From: Bacteroidales bacterium
Lineage (GTDB): Bacteria; Bacteroidota; Bacteroidia; Bacteroidales; UBA932
Direction of reading: 5' to 3'
Assembly: GCA_017961175.1 (NCBI GenBank)
Contig: JAGCXV010000035.1
Location: forward strand, 62,001 to 126,000
DNA length: 64,000 nt
Below, piece after piece: positions 42,029 to 49,586 of this stretch (position 1 is the stretch's first letter; each line of letters begins with the position of its first letter). The translations under genes were made by a program, and so were the position numbers. Below the pieces are notes generated by a model. The model made no database searches. It had not been told where the DNA came from and was given only the letters and a program-made list of their open reading frames with translations.

Positions 42029-43072
42029 TTATTCAACAGAAATGCCAGCCTCAACCTCAGTATCCCAGTCGGTAACAACAGCGGTGAACTCAATAGGCTT
42101 CAGACCAACGGTAAAGGTGTACTTCACGTTCTTGTTCATAGCCCACTCAGTAACGGCTGTGGTTTTCAGGTTTACAGTTACCTTGTTAACAACAGGATCG
42201 TCATCACCGTTGGAAACAGTGTACTCGATCTCAGCTGTAACATTGTCGATTCCCTGAGGGATCATCAAGTAAGCGTCGTCAGTCTCTACTCCGGTAGGGA
42301 AGAAAGCGCCATTAACTGAAAGCTCTGCGTCAGCATCGCAAACTTCGAAGTCAACTCCATTACCGCTTGCAGCCCAAGCATAAGAAGTAGCACCTGCATT
42401 CCAGCTAGGAGTAATAGTACCTTCACCCTTTACACCCTTTACGGTAAGCTTGTTGAGAGTGATGGTAACATCAGGATACTCGTCACCGGTCTTTACGAAG
42501 AACTTAACCATTGTAAGAGCATGATGGAAAGTGAAAGGAACGATTCCTACAGTACCCTGGCCAGCAGCCTTAGAATAGGTCATATCCTCCTTAACGTCAG
42601 AAACGAGGAGATCAACCATATCAGCTGGATCGGTAGCAACCTCAAAATCATTAGCCTCAAAACCCTTGCTCAAAGCCTCATAAGGATAGTATGCCCAGAA
42701 AGTGAGGAGGTTGTTAGCCTCATCATTTGGCCAGTACTTCTTAGGCTCGTAAGTGTACTTCTGATAATCAGCAGCGTCTGCAGCTGAAGAACCAGTAAAT
42801 TCAACACCCTGGTTTGTCATGAACTTCTTTGCGGAAGCTACGCTACCTGCAAAAGCGGTAGAACCGGTGTTGTAAGCATAAACACCAAATGCCTGTGGCT
42901 GAAGATAAGTCTGGCTCTTTGGAATGAAGAAATCAGCATCTGCCTTTGTTACAGCACGACCAGCATAGCTTTTGAAGCTGATGGACTTGTCCTTCTGAAC
43001 CTCAGCATCGTTCTTGGAGCAGCTAGCGAATGCAACGATAGCTGCTGCAGCGATTAAGAAAAACTTTTTCAT
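42029..43072 (-). CDS. Fimbrillin family lipoprotein (first tandem paralogue, probable major pilin)
   Basis: 347 aa, lipobox FASC (Cys 18), processing candidate R39-x3-K43-A44. Core blocks: FGVYAYNTGS, YEPKKYWPNDEANNLLTFWAYYP, MVDLLVSDV, VPFTFHHALTMVKFFVK, DAYLMIPQGID and the C-terminal KYTFTVGLKPIEFTAVVTDWD, the segment that would supply or accept a strand in polymerisation. As the first pilin gene after the anchor-like gene it is the best candidate for the main shaft subunit. A hairpin directly follows its stop. It starts 54 nt after the DUF5119 gene. Confidence 0.88.
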   Translation of the reverse strand: MKKFFLIAAAAIVAFASCSKNDAEVQKDKSISFKSYAGRAVTKADADFFIPKSQTYLQPQAFGVYAYNTGSTAFAGSVASAKKFMTNQGVEFTGSSAADAADYQKYTYEPKKYWPNDEANNLLTFWAYYPYEALSKGFEANDFEVATDPADMVDLLVSDVKEDMTYSKAAGQGTVGIVPFTFHHALTMVKFFVKTGDEYPDVTITLNKLTVKGVKGEGTITPSWNAGATSYAWAASGNGVDFEVCDADAELSVNGAFFPTGVETDDAYLMIPQGIDNVTAEIEYTVSNGDDDPVVNKVTVNLKTTAVTEWAMNKNVKYTFTVGLKPIEFTAVVTDWDTEVEAGISVE

Positions 43073-43126
43073 GAAAAAATAATTGTAAAAAGATTTGTTA
43101 TTTGATTGTATTAGTTGTCCTTATTA

Positions 43127-44227
43127 TTAAATAGGAATGGTAACGTCGATCAAATCGTCCCAGTCTACAACTGTAGTGATAAATCCGCCGGAGTCTCCAG
43201 AAGGGTCGTAGTTAGGAAGAATGATAGGTCCAACCTCGAGCTCCATATGGAGTCTGTAGAACTTAGGCCTTACAGTGATCCTGAACTTGTCTCCGACAGG
43301 GAATACTTCAGTTGTAATTGTCTGGTGGTCTGCGTGCAGAGCCTGAACGGTGAAAATGTTGGCCTCAGGATTTCTCTGAGCCGATGAAGTCTCTCCGTTA
43401 GGAAGTGCAAAGGTGCTGATGGTACTCTCCACATATCCTTCCTTATCTGCTGTCTTTACCATCTGCCACTCTTCTACCAACTGTGCAACTTCTGCTCTTG
43501 AAGTAGTATTCTGGGTAAGCATGAATGACTCAGCCAAACCTTCCATGGAAGTTCTTACTGAAGCAAGGTTCTGGATGTTCTTGAAATAAATCTTTACGTG
43601 AAGGTGAGATACAACATTATGGGCAGCAACCTTGATTGTCCTAAGTGCAGGAGCATCCTTGTCGATAGGTGCATCGTCTGCAGCCTCGCCGTCTCCGTCC
43701 TGCTTGCCCTTACCCTTACGCCATTTGGCGTACTGGTACTGGAAGTTCTTTACCTCATCCTCAGAGATAGTGAATTCATCTGCAAGAGCAATACCCAGAT
43801 CGTCCGGCTGGACACCCACACCAATCAGGTCTTCTCCCTCAGTGGAAGCAATCACACCCTTAACGATGGAATACCACTTTGAAGCCACCTTGGAAATCAC
43901 AGCCTCAGCGGTTTCGTATGTTCCCATATTCTTGAAGGTAACACCACCGATCTCATTTACGGACTGGTTCATTACAAAGAGTTTGTAAGTTCCGGCAGTA
44001 ACGTTGAGCTCGGTCTTGTCAACTTCAGAAGTTGTAAAGGCCTGTCCTGTCTCTCCTTGCTTGAAGAGGAACACGGTCATTCCTGTAGGCTTCTCAGGGA
44101 AGTCGCTCCAGTCAACCTCGAGGATGATCTTAGCCTCTGGCTTGTAGAAATACTCCAGAGGACGCCTCTCGCATCCAAGAGCCGCAATCAGTACGGCTAG
44201 GGAAAGTATGTATTTAGTGATTCTCAT
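43127..44227 (-). CDS. DUF5119 lipoprotein, probable pilus anchor (FimB/Mfa2-like)
   Basis: 366 aa, lipobox ALGC (Cys 19), then ERRPLEYFYKPEAKIILEVDWSDFP, whose opening is typical of DUF5119. The two-domain beta organisation (first domain to about residue 150, second ending in VVDWDDLIDVTIPI) fits anchor subunits such as FimB and Mfa2. Unlike the fimbrillins it shows no R/K-x3-KA processing site, in line with a permanently lipidated anchor that limits pilus length. A Gly/Lys/Asp-rich loop (GKGKQDGDGEAADDAP) interrupts the middle. Its ATG overlaps the upstream stop by 4 bp. Confidence 0.82.
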   Translation of the reverse strand: MRITKYILSLAVLIAALGCERRPLEYFYKPEAKIILEVDWSDFPEKPTGMTVFLFKQGETGQAFTTSEVDKTELNVTAGTYKLFVMNQSVNEIGGVTFKNMGTYETAEAVISKVASKWYSIVKGVIASTEGEDLIGVGVQPDDLGIALADEFTISEDEVKNFQYQYAKWRKGKGKQDGDGEAADDAPIDKDAPALRTIKVAAHNVVSHLHVKIYFKNIQNLASVRTSMEGLAESFMLTQNTTSRAEVAQLVEEWQMVKTADKEGYVESTISTFALPNGETSSAQRNPEANIFTVQALHADHQTITTEVFPVGDKFRITVRPKFYRLHMELEVGPIILPNYDPSGDSGGFITTVVDWDDLIDVTIPI

Positions 44228-45498
44228 TTTTCGTACCTCCTTTGATCTCTAAGCTGCTTTCTCTTTGCCTTGTCTCCCTTGTGGTAGATAAGGTATACGA
44301 TAGAAGCGTTAACTTTTGTTGGTCCAAACCACTCGCGGTGGTCATCGTGCTGCCATACAAGGTGCTCATCGTCAAGAACGCCCTTGTACTTAGCATAGTC
44401 TGTATGTCCATATCCTGCAGCAACAGAGAACTCCATGCTCCATCTGTCGCTGAGATAGAATGCATAACCAGCCTCAAGGCTTGCAGTAAGGCCCCATCCC
44501 TGATATCCTCTATGAGGAAGGGAGCGGTGAGGCTCGATGTCGTAGTATCCGCCGCCGCCGTTAAATCCGAGGAACCATCCGGAAAGAACATCCTTCTTCT
44601 CGCGGTTGCCCAGCCAGCGTCTTGCATACACTTCCCAGTACAGAGCCTGATATGCTCTTGCGTTATGACTCCAGATCCACCATGGGAAGGTGTAGTTGGC
44701 TCCGATACTCCATTTATTTTTAATAGGTATCTCTATACCGAAGTTCGGAGTTGCAGTGAAGTCATACAGGAAATTTGTCTTAACAGCGAAGCAAGGCTGC
44801 GGAAGTCTTTCTGGAGCAGGTTCAACCTTAACAGGTACAGGTGCCGGTGCCGGAGCTGGAGGAGTTACGGTATCCTTCGGCTCTTGTGGTGCAGGCATAG
44901 GGAGTTCCTTCCAGTACCATACCTCAACCACGGTCTTTCTCAACTCCTTGAAAGAGTTCTCGGTCAACCATTTGTAAGGCACGCCACCTCTGAGGCGGTA
45001 CAACTGGTCATGACGAGGATAAACCATCTTGCCATTTCTCTCCTCCTCAATTGGAGCCTCCCTGAGTATCTTGAGAACCTCGTCCTTGTACTGGACATCA
45101 GAAGCCTCAACAACCTCAATGGCTCCGTCCCAGTCGATACCCTTGGAAACCACCTCGAAGAGACTCTTGGTCTCAGGATATTTTCCGGAAATAAGATTGA
45201 TAATGCTCTCCGCTCTTTCCTTTGAGTACTTCTCGTTACGGATGTGATATCCGTCAGGTGATGCGGATGAAACTATGGATATCTTTGAGATACCCATCTG
45301 TGGGTCCTTGGTTATACGGCCGATTTCATTCATGATGAAAGCCATATTCTTTGCGTTGTCTTTGTAGGCAGTGTCAAGCAGAGTATACATCTTCTTGAAG
45401 TATATCTGCCTGCCGAAATGACCTGTCTCCCTTTCCTGGGCAAAGGCCATTGACAATCCGCAAACGGACAGCAGTAAAAGTAATACCAGCTTTTTCAA
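44224..45498 (-). CDS. OmpA-like/DUF3575 outer-membrane protein heading the pilus operon
   Basis: 424 aa. Signal peptide ending SMAFAQ. The N-terminal half (about 25-200) carries an OmpA-like motif ISIVSSASPDGYHIRNEKYSKERAE, comparable to the one in the DUF3868 protein. A Pro-rich linker (about 205-240, TVTPPAPAPAPVPVK) joins it to a DUF3575 barrel-like domain starting CFAVKTNFLYDFTATPNFGIEIP. Combining both functions in one chain, it may link the pilus assembly site in the outer membrane to peptidoglycan. First gene of the operon, with a promoter 67-96 nt upstream; coupled to the anchor gene. Confidence 0.82.
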   Translation of the reverse strand: MKKLVLLLLLSVCGLSMAFAQERETGHFGRQIYFKKMYTLLDTAYKDNAKNMAFIMNEIGRITKDPQMGISKISIVSSASPDGYHIRNEKYSKERAESIINLISGKYPETKSLFEVVSKGIDWDGAIEVVEASDVQYKDEVLKILREAPIEEERNGKMVYPRHDQLYRLRGGVPYKWLTENSFKELRKTVVEVWYWKELPMPAPQEPKDTVTPPAPAPAPVPVKVEPAPERLPQPCFAVKTNFLYDFTATPNFGIEIPIKNKWSIGANYTFPWWIWSHNARAYQALYWEVYARRWLGNREKKDVLSGWFLGFNGGGGYYDIEPHRSLPHRGYQGWGLTASLEAGYAFYLSDRWSMEFSVAAGYGHTDYAKYKGVLDDEHLVWQHDDHREWFGPTKVNASIVYLIYHKGDKAKRKQLRDQRRYEK

Positions 45499-45564
45499 AA
45501 TATATCAATAACTTAGTAAATATTCCTCACAAGTGCTTAATACCGCACGTACGCAAAACGGGTG

Positions 45565-45594
45565 CAAATTTACATACTTATATTAAAAATGCAA
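45565..45594 (-). promoter_or_regulatory. Promoter of the pilus operon
   Basis: Minus strand: TTG at 45594-45592, about 19-nt spacer, TAAATTTG at 45572-45565; the expected leader is about 60 nt. The 45499-45768 stretch otherwise holds only a short ATAGTA/TACTAT dyad (45722-45743). I found no pair of inverted repeats that would make the promoter invertible. Confidence 0.65.
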
Positions 45595-45768
45595 CTATTT
45601 TGTTACAGTTTTTTTGCTGTCATATTGTCGCAAAAACTCTGCCAGAAGGTTCAAACAAGCTCATACTTCAAGGGGTTACATCTGGAGATTTTGATAACAT
45701 CCTAAAACCAAGCAAGATACAATAGTACGTTTTTGCATACTATCATCAAATTGCGACCAATCGAAAAA

Positions 45769-45802
45769 ACAAAAAAAAGTTGCTGATTTTTTTCAGCAAC
45801 TT
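45769..45802 (-). terminator. Terminator of the initiator tRNA gene
   Basis: A 10-bp stem AAGTTGCTGA/TCAGCAACTT (45777-45786 with 45793-45802) and 6-nt loop, followed on the minus strand by a run of T. It begins 9 nt after the tRNA 3' end. Confidence 0.85.
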
Positions 45803-45810
45803 CTTCGTAG

Positions 45811-45884
<74 letters not shown>

Positions 45885-45895
45885 GTAATGGACTG

Positions 45896-45925
45896 CAAAG
45901 ATACACAATTTTCCGAATTTCCAAA
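45896..45925 (-). promoter_or_regulatory. Promoter of initiator tRNA-Met
   Basis: Minus strand TTTG (45925-45922), 18-nt spacer, TATCTTTG (45903-45896), a full consensus match ending 12 nt before the mature tRNA. Confidence 0.8.
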
Positions 45926-45941
45926 TTTTTCCGGAAAAAGG

Positions 45942-47306
45942 CTATTTGAAGAACGCGGCAGCTTCTGAGATCGGGAGGGTGGTTTGCTCTCCGGTCTCGA
46001 GATTCTTGATATTGACAGTTCCCGCCTGAGCCTCTGATTCTCCGGCAATTATGAAGTACGGAATGCTATTCTTCTCCGCGTACTCAAACTGTTTTTTGAG
46101 CTTGCTGGAGTCTGGATATACCTCGCAGTTTATATTGTTCTCACGGAGCTTGTCTGCAAGCGGAAGAAGGTAGGCGACAGATGCGGCATCCATATTTGAA
46201 AGCAGGACTTTTGTTCCACCGATCGCTTCCTTCGGGAACTTGTCAAGGCCTGTAAGCACATCGTAGATCCTGTCTGCTCCAAACGATATTCCAACTCCTG
46301 AAACATCCGGAAGGCCGAATATGCCGGTGAGGTTGTCATAGCGTCCTCCACCACAGATGCTGCCGATTGCAAAATCAAGTGCCTTCACCTCAAAGATTGC
46401 TCCTGTGTAATAATTCAGTCCCCTTGCAAGTGAAAGATCGATTTCCACTTTCTGGGAAATGTTTGCCTCAGCGATATAATTGAACAGGGTCTGAAGTTCC
46501 TCAACGCCCTTGCGACCGGTTTCGCTGGCGCTTACGACATTGCTGATGAGAGAAATCTTCTCTTCTGTGGTGCCGTTGAAAGTAAGTACAGGTTCCAGGA
46601 TCGAGAATCCCTTCTCATCCACTCCCTCGGCAAGCATCTCTTCCTTTACCGCCTCCAGACCGATCTTGTCTATCTTATCCATCGCGATGGTAATCTCCAC
46701 GAGTTTTTCCGGGAATCCCATCACTTCAGCAAGGCCTGCCAGGATCTTGCGGTTATTTATCTTGATGCAGACGTTGATTCCGAATTTTCCGAATACCTTG
46801 TCTACTATCTGGACAAGTTCCAGCTCATTGAGAAGGCTCTTGCTTCCGATAACGTCCACGTCGCACTGATAGAACTCCCTGTAGCGGCCTTTCTGGGGAC
46901 GATCTGCCCTCCACACCGGCTGGATCTGGTAGCGCTTGAACGGGAAGGTTATTTCGTTGCGGTGCTGGACCACATATCTTGCAAACGGAACAGTAAGATC
47001 ATATCTTAGACCTTTCTCGCAGACCTTGAGGCTCAGCGAGTTGCTTCCGGCATTCAGGTCTTCGGAGGATATTCCTGCGAAGGCCTCTCCGCTGTTGAGA
47101 ACCTTGAACAAAAGCTTGTCTCCTTCCTCTCCGTACTTGCCCAGCAGGGTTGAAAGATTCTCCATTGACGGAGTCTCTATCGGCTTGTAGCCAAACTGCT
47201 TGAAAACGCTCTTGATCGTATCGAATATGTAGTTTCTTCCGGCCATCTGCTCCGGAGAAAAATCTCTCGTGCCCTTCGGAATGCTTGGTTTCTGTACTTG
47301 TGCCAT
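45942..47306 (-). CDS. hisS: Histidyl-tRNA synthetase
   Basis: 454 aa class II synthetase. Motif 1 region [24 protein letters not shown], motif 2 [28 protein letters not shown] segment ([18 protein letters not shown]) near residue 120, the histidine-A signature [14 protein letters not shown] near 305, and motif 3 [13 protein letters not shown] near 345. The C-terminal anticodon-binding domain spans about 365-454. Charges tRNA-His in the cytoplasm. Its gene follows the NfnA-like gene in the same direction but has its own promoter. Confidence 0.95.
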   Translation of the reverse strand: MAQVQKPSIPKGTRDFSPEQMAGRNYIFDTIKSVFKQFGYKPIETPSMENLSTLLGKYGEEGDKLLFKVLNSGEAFAGISSEDLNAGSNSLSLKVCEKGLRYDLTVPFARYVVQHRNEITFPFKRYQIQPVWRADRPQKGRYREFYQCDVDVIGSKSLLNELELVQIVDKVFGKFGINVCIKINNRKILAGLAEVMGFPEKLVEITIAMDKIDKIGLEAVKEEMLAEGVDEKGFSILEPVLTFNGTTEEKISLISNVVSASETGRKGVEELQTLFNYIAEANISQKVEIDLSLARGLNYYTGAIFEVKALDFAIGSICGGGRYDNLTGIFGLPDVSGVGISFGADRIYDVLTGLDKFPKEAIGGTKVLLSNMDAASVAYLLPLADKLRENNINCEVYPDSSKLKKQFEYAEKNSIPYFIIAGESEAQAGTVNIKNLETGEQTTLPISEAAAFFK

Positions 47307-47328
47307 CTCTGAATAAAATTTATGGTTG

Positions 47329-47364
47329 CAAAGATATGAAAGTTTGTTTTATGACTCCGTCAAA
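47329..47364 (-). promoter_or_regulatory. Promoter of hisS
   Basis: Minus strand TATCTTTG at 47336-47329, 22 nt before the hisS ATG, with TTTG at 47364-47361 inside the 3' end of the upstream gene; the 24-nt spacer is slightly long. Confidence 0.5.
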
Positions 47365-48734
47365 TAGTTGTGGATTGCGGCAGCGGCCTTGCGGCCCTCT
47401 CCCATCGCGAGTATGACGGTTGCGGCTCCGGTAACAACATCTCCGCCGGCGAAAACTCCCTTGCGGCTGGTTGCGGTTTCCGTTGTCAGTAGCCTTCCCT
47501 TTCGGTCAGTTTCCAGGCCTGGAGTGGTGTCCGCTATCAGGCGGTTGATCTTGGTTCCGAGAGCCACTATCAATGCTTCCGCCTCAATGTCGAACTCAGA
47601 GCCGGGGATCGGAACAGGAGAGCGTCTTCCGCTTTCATCAGGTTCACCGAGTTCCATACGGATGCAACGGATTCCCCTAACCCATCCGTTCTCGTCGCCG
47701 AGCACTTCAACAGGATTTGTAAGGAGCTGGAAATTGATGCCTTCTTCTTTTGCATGATGAACCTCTTCTGCACGTGCAGGAAGTTCCTTTTCGCTTCTGC
47801 GGTAAACTATCGTGACCTCGGAGCCGAGCCTCAAGGCAGTACGCGCAGCATCCATCGCAACGTTTCCGCCGCCTACCACGCAAACTTTCCTTGCACGGAA
47901 TATCGGAGTGTCGCTTTCCTTGCTGAAAGCCTGCATAAGATTGTTGCGCGTAAGATATTCGTTGGCGGAAAAAACTCCGTTGAGATTCTCTCCCGGAATG
48001 CCGAGGAACAAAGGAAGTCCGGCACCTGTCCCGACAAACACGGCCTTGAAACCTTCCTTGTCCATAAGGTCATCGATGGTTACAGTCCTTCCCACAAAAA
48101 CATCCGTCTCTATCTTGATGCCAATATCAAGGAGCTTCTGCAACTCCTTCTCCACCACGGCCTTTTTTGGAAGCCTGAACTCAGGAATTCCGTAAGTGAG
48201 CACTCCTCCCGGCTTGTGCAGGCTCTCGAAAATAGTTACGCTGTAACCGAGTTTAGCAAGGTCGGATGCGCAAGCCAGTCCTGCCGGCCCGCTTCCAACA
48301 ATCGCAACCTTTACCCCTGAAGTTTCTTTTTGGACCGGTTGAACTTTTTCCTCGTGCTGCTGATTATAATCGGCGACAAATCTTTCCAGTTTGCCGATGG
48401 AAACAGGCTGGCCCTTCACACCTAGTATGCAGCTTCCCTCGCACTGCGTTTCCTGCGGACAAACCCTTCCGCAAATTGCCGGAAGAGAGCTGTCCTGGCT
48501 GATGGTATCGTATGCAGCCCTGAAATCCTCATCCATAACCTGATGTATGAAAGCAGGGATTTGTATGCCTACAGGGCAGGCCTCCACGCATCTGGGTTTC
48601 TTGCAGTTAAGGCATCTGGACGCTTCCAGCTTCGCTTCTTCTGCATCATAGCCATAGCATACTTCTTCAAAATTTGCAGCCCGAACTTTCGGGTCCTGTT
48701 CCCTTACCGGAACTCTGTCTATCTTGTTTGCCAT
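47349..48734 (-). CDS. NADPH-dependent glutamate-synthase-like oxidoreductase (NfnA/SudA/GltD family, large partner)
   Basis: 461 aa. N-terminal Fe-S domain with CLNCKKPRCVEACPVGIQIP (about residue 41) and CGRVCPQETQCEGSCILG (about 88). Two Rossmann folds follow: FAD-binding AIVGSGPAGLACASDLAKLGYSV (start about 147) and NADPH-binding VCVVGGGNVAMDAARTALRLG (start about 290), then GVFAGGDVVTGAATVILAMGEG near the end. Alone such proteins are called GltD/GltA, but its partner 2 nt upstream is the FAD/NAD-binding NfnB type, so the pair is more likely the ferredoxin:NADP+ transhydrogenase NfnAB or a sulfide dehydrogenase SudAB than glutamate synthase. No large GltB subunit is present. Confidence 0.85.
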   Translation of the reverse strand: MANKIDRVPVREQDPKVRAANFEEVCYGYDAEEAKLEASRCLNCKKPRCVEACPVGIQIPAFIHQVMDEDFRAAYDTISQDSSLPAICGRVCPQETQCEGSCILGVKGQPVSIGKLERFVADYNQQHEEKVQPVQKETSGVKVAIVGSGPAGLACASDLAKLGYSVTIFESLHKPGGVLTYGIPEFRLPKKAVVEKELQKLLDIGIKIETDVFVGRTVTIDDLMDKEGFKAVFVGTGAGLPLFLGIPGENLNGVFSANEYLTRNNLMQAFSKESDTPIFRARKVCVVGGGNVAMDAARTALRLGSEVTIVYRRSEKELPARAEEVHHAKEEGINFQLLTNPVEVLGDENGWVRGIRCIRMELGEPDESGRRSPVPIPGSEFDIEAEALIVALGTKINRLIADTTPGLETDRKGRLLTTETATSRKGVFAGGDVVTGAATVILAMGEGRKAAAAIHNYLTES

Positions 48735-48736
48735 AT

Positions 48737-49582
48737 CTATCTTTTAAACTCCAGTCCAGCGGCAGCGTTTGCCTGCTGTTCTTCCTTACGGTAAAGTGTC
48801 TGGCGGCGGAGAGCCTCGTCAAAGTCCACGTCATAGCCGTTGAACTCCGGGCCATCCACGCAGGCGAACATTGTCTTGCCGGCAACGCTCACCCTGCAGG
48901 CTCCGCACATTCCGGTTCCGTCCACCATCAGCGTGTTGAGGCTGACGGTAATCGGAAGCTCAAGCTTCTTTGCCATAAGCGTAGCAAACTTCATCATTAT
49001 CATAGGGCCTATTGCCACACACATATCATACTTGTTTCCAAGGCGTTCCATCAGGAGAGTAACAACTCCCTTCTCGCCTTTTGAACCGTCATCCGTGCAG
49101 ATGTAGAGGTTGGAACAAACCTTGCGCATCTCGTCTTCCATTATGATGAGATCCTTGTTCCTGGCACCGATGATTACATCCACCTTCGCTCCCCTTTCGT
49201 GCAGGTATTTTGCCTGTGGATATACAGGAGCCGCACCCACTCCTCCTGCAACAAAAAGATAACGCTTTCCCTTAAGTTCTTCCTCCGGAATCTCCATAAA
49301 GTCAGAAGGTTTTCCAAGCGGTCCTGCTACATCGGTGAGGCAATCTCCTACATTCAGATTGCATATCTTGTTTGAGGAGACTCCGGCAATCTGAACCACG
49401 ATGCGCACAGTTCCGTTATCCGGATTGTAATCACAGATCGTTAGCGGAACCCTCTCTCCGTTATCAGACGGCCGCACAATCAGAAACTGCCCCGGCTTTG
49501 CGCTCTGTGCAATCCTAGGAGCCTCCACCCACAGAGAATAGATAAGAGGTGTCAGCTGTTGTTTGTCAACTATCTTAAACAT
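48737..49582 (-). CDS. Sulfide dehydrogenase/dihydroorotate-dehydrogenase-like FAD/NAD-binding subunit (NfnB/SudB-like)
   Basis: 281 aa from the ATG at 49582; the longer frame begins at a TTG overlapping the upstream gene. FAD domain (about 1-100, GQFLIVRPSDNGERVPLTI), NAD domain with LFVAGGVGAAPVYPQ (start about 108), and a C-terminal [2Fe-2S] ligand set DGTGMCGACRV...MFACVDGPEF (about 218-243). This is the PyrK/SudB-like fold. With the partner gene 2 nt downstream it would form an electron-bifurcating or transhydrogenating flavoprotein balancing NADH, NADPH and ferredoxin, which complements the Na+-NQR encoded elsewhere in the window. The reaction is inferred. Confidence 0.85.
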   Translation of the reverse strand: MFKIVDKQQLTPLIYSLWVEAPRIAQSAKPGQFLIVRPSDNGERVPLTICDYNPDNGTVRIVVQIAGVSSNKICNLNVGDCLTDVAGPLGKPSDFMEIPEEELKGKRYLFVAGGVGAAPVYPQAKYLHERGAKVDVIIGARNKDLIIMEDEMRKVCSNLYICTDDGSKGEKGVVTLLMERLGNKYDMCVAIGPMIMMKFATLMAKKLELPITVSLNTLMVDGTGMCGACRVSVAGKTMFACVDGPEFNGYDVDFDEALRRQTLYRKEEQQANAAAGLEFKR

Positions 49583-49586
49583 ATTG

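Noticed and set aside
45499..45768. Invertible (phase-variable) promoter for the pilus operon
   Set aside because: I looked for paired inverted repeats flanking the promoter and found only a short ATAGTA/TACTAT dyad at 45722-45743 on one side.
47349..48734. Glutamate synthase small subunit (GltD) in a GltBD pair
   Set aside because: No large GltB gene is present, and the adjacent partner is a PyrK/SudB-like flavoprotein, so an Nfn/Sud-type complex fits better.
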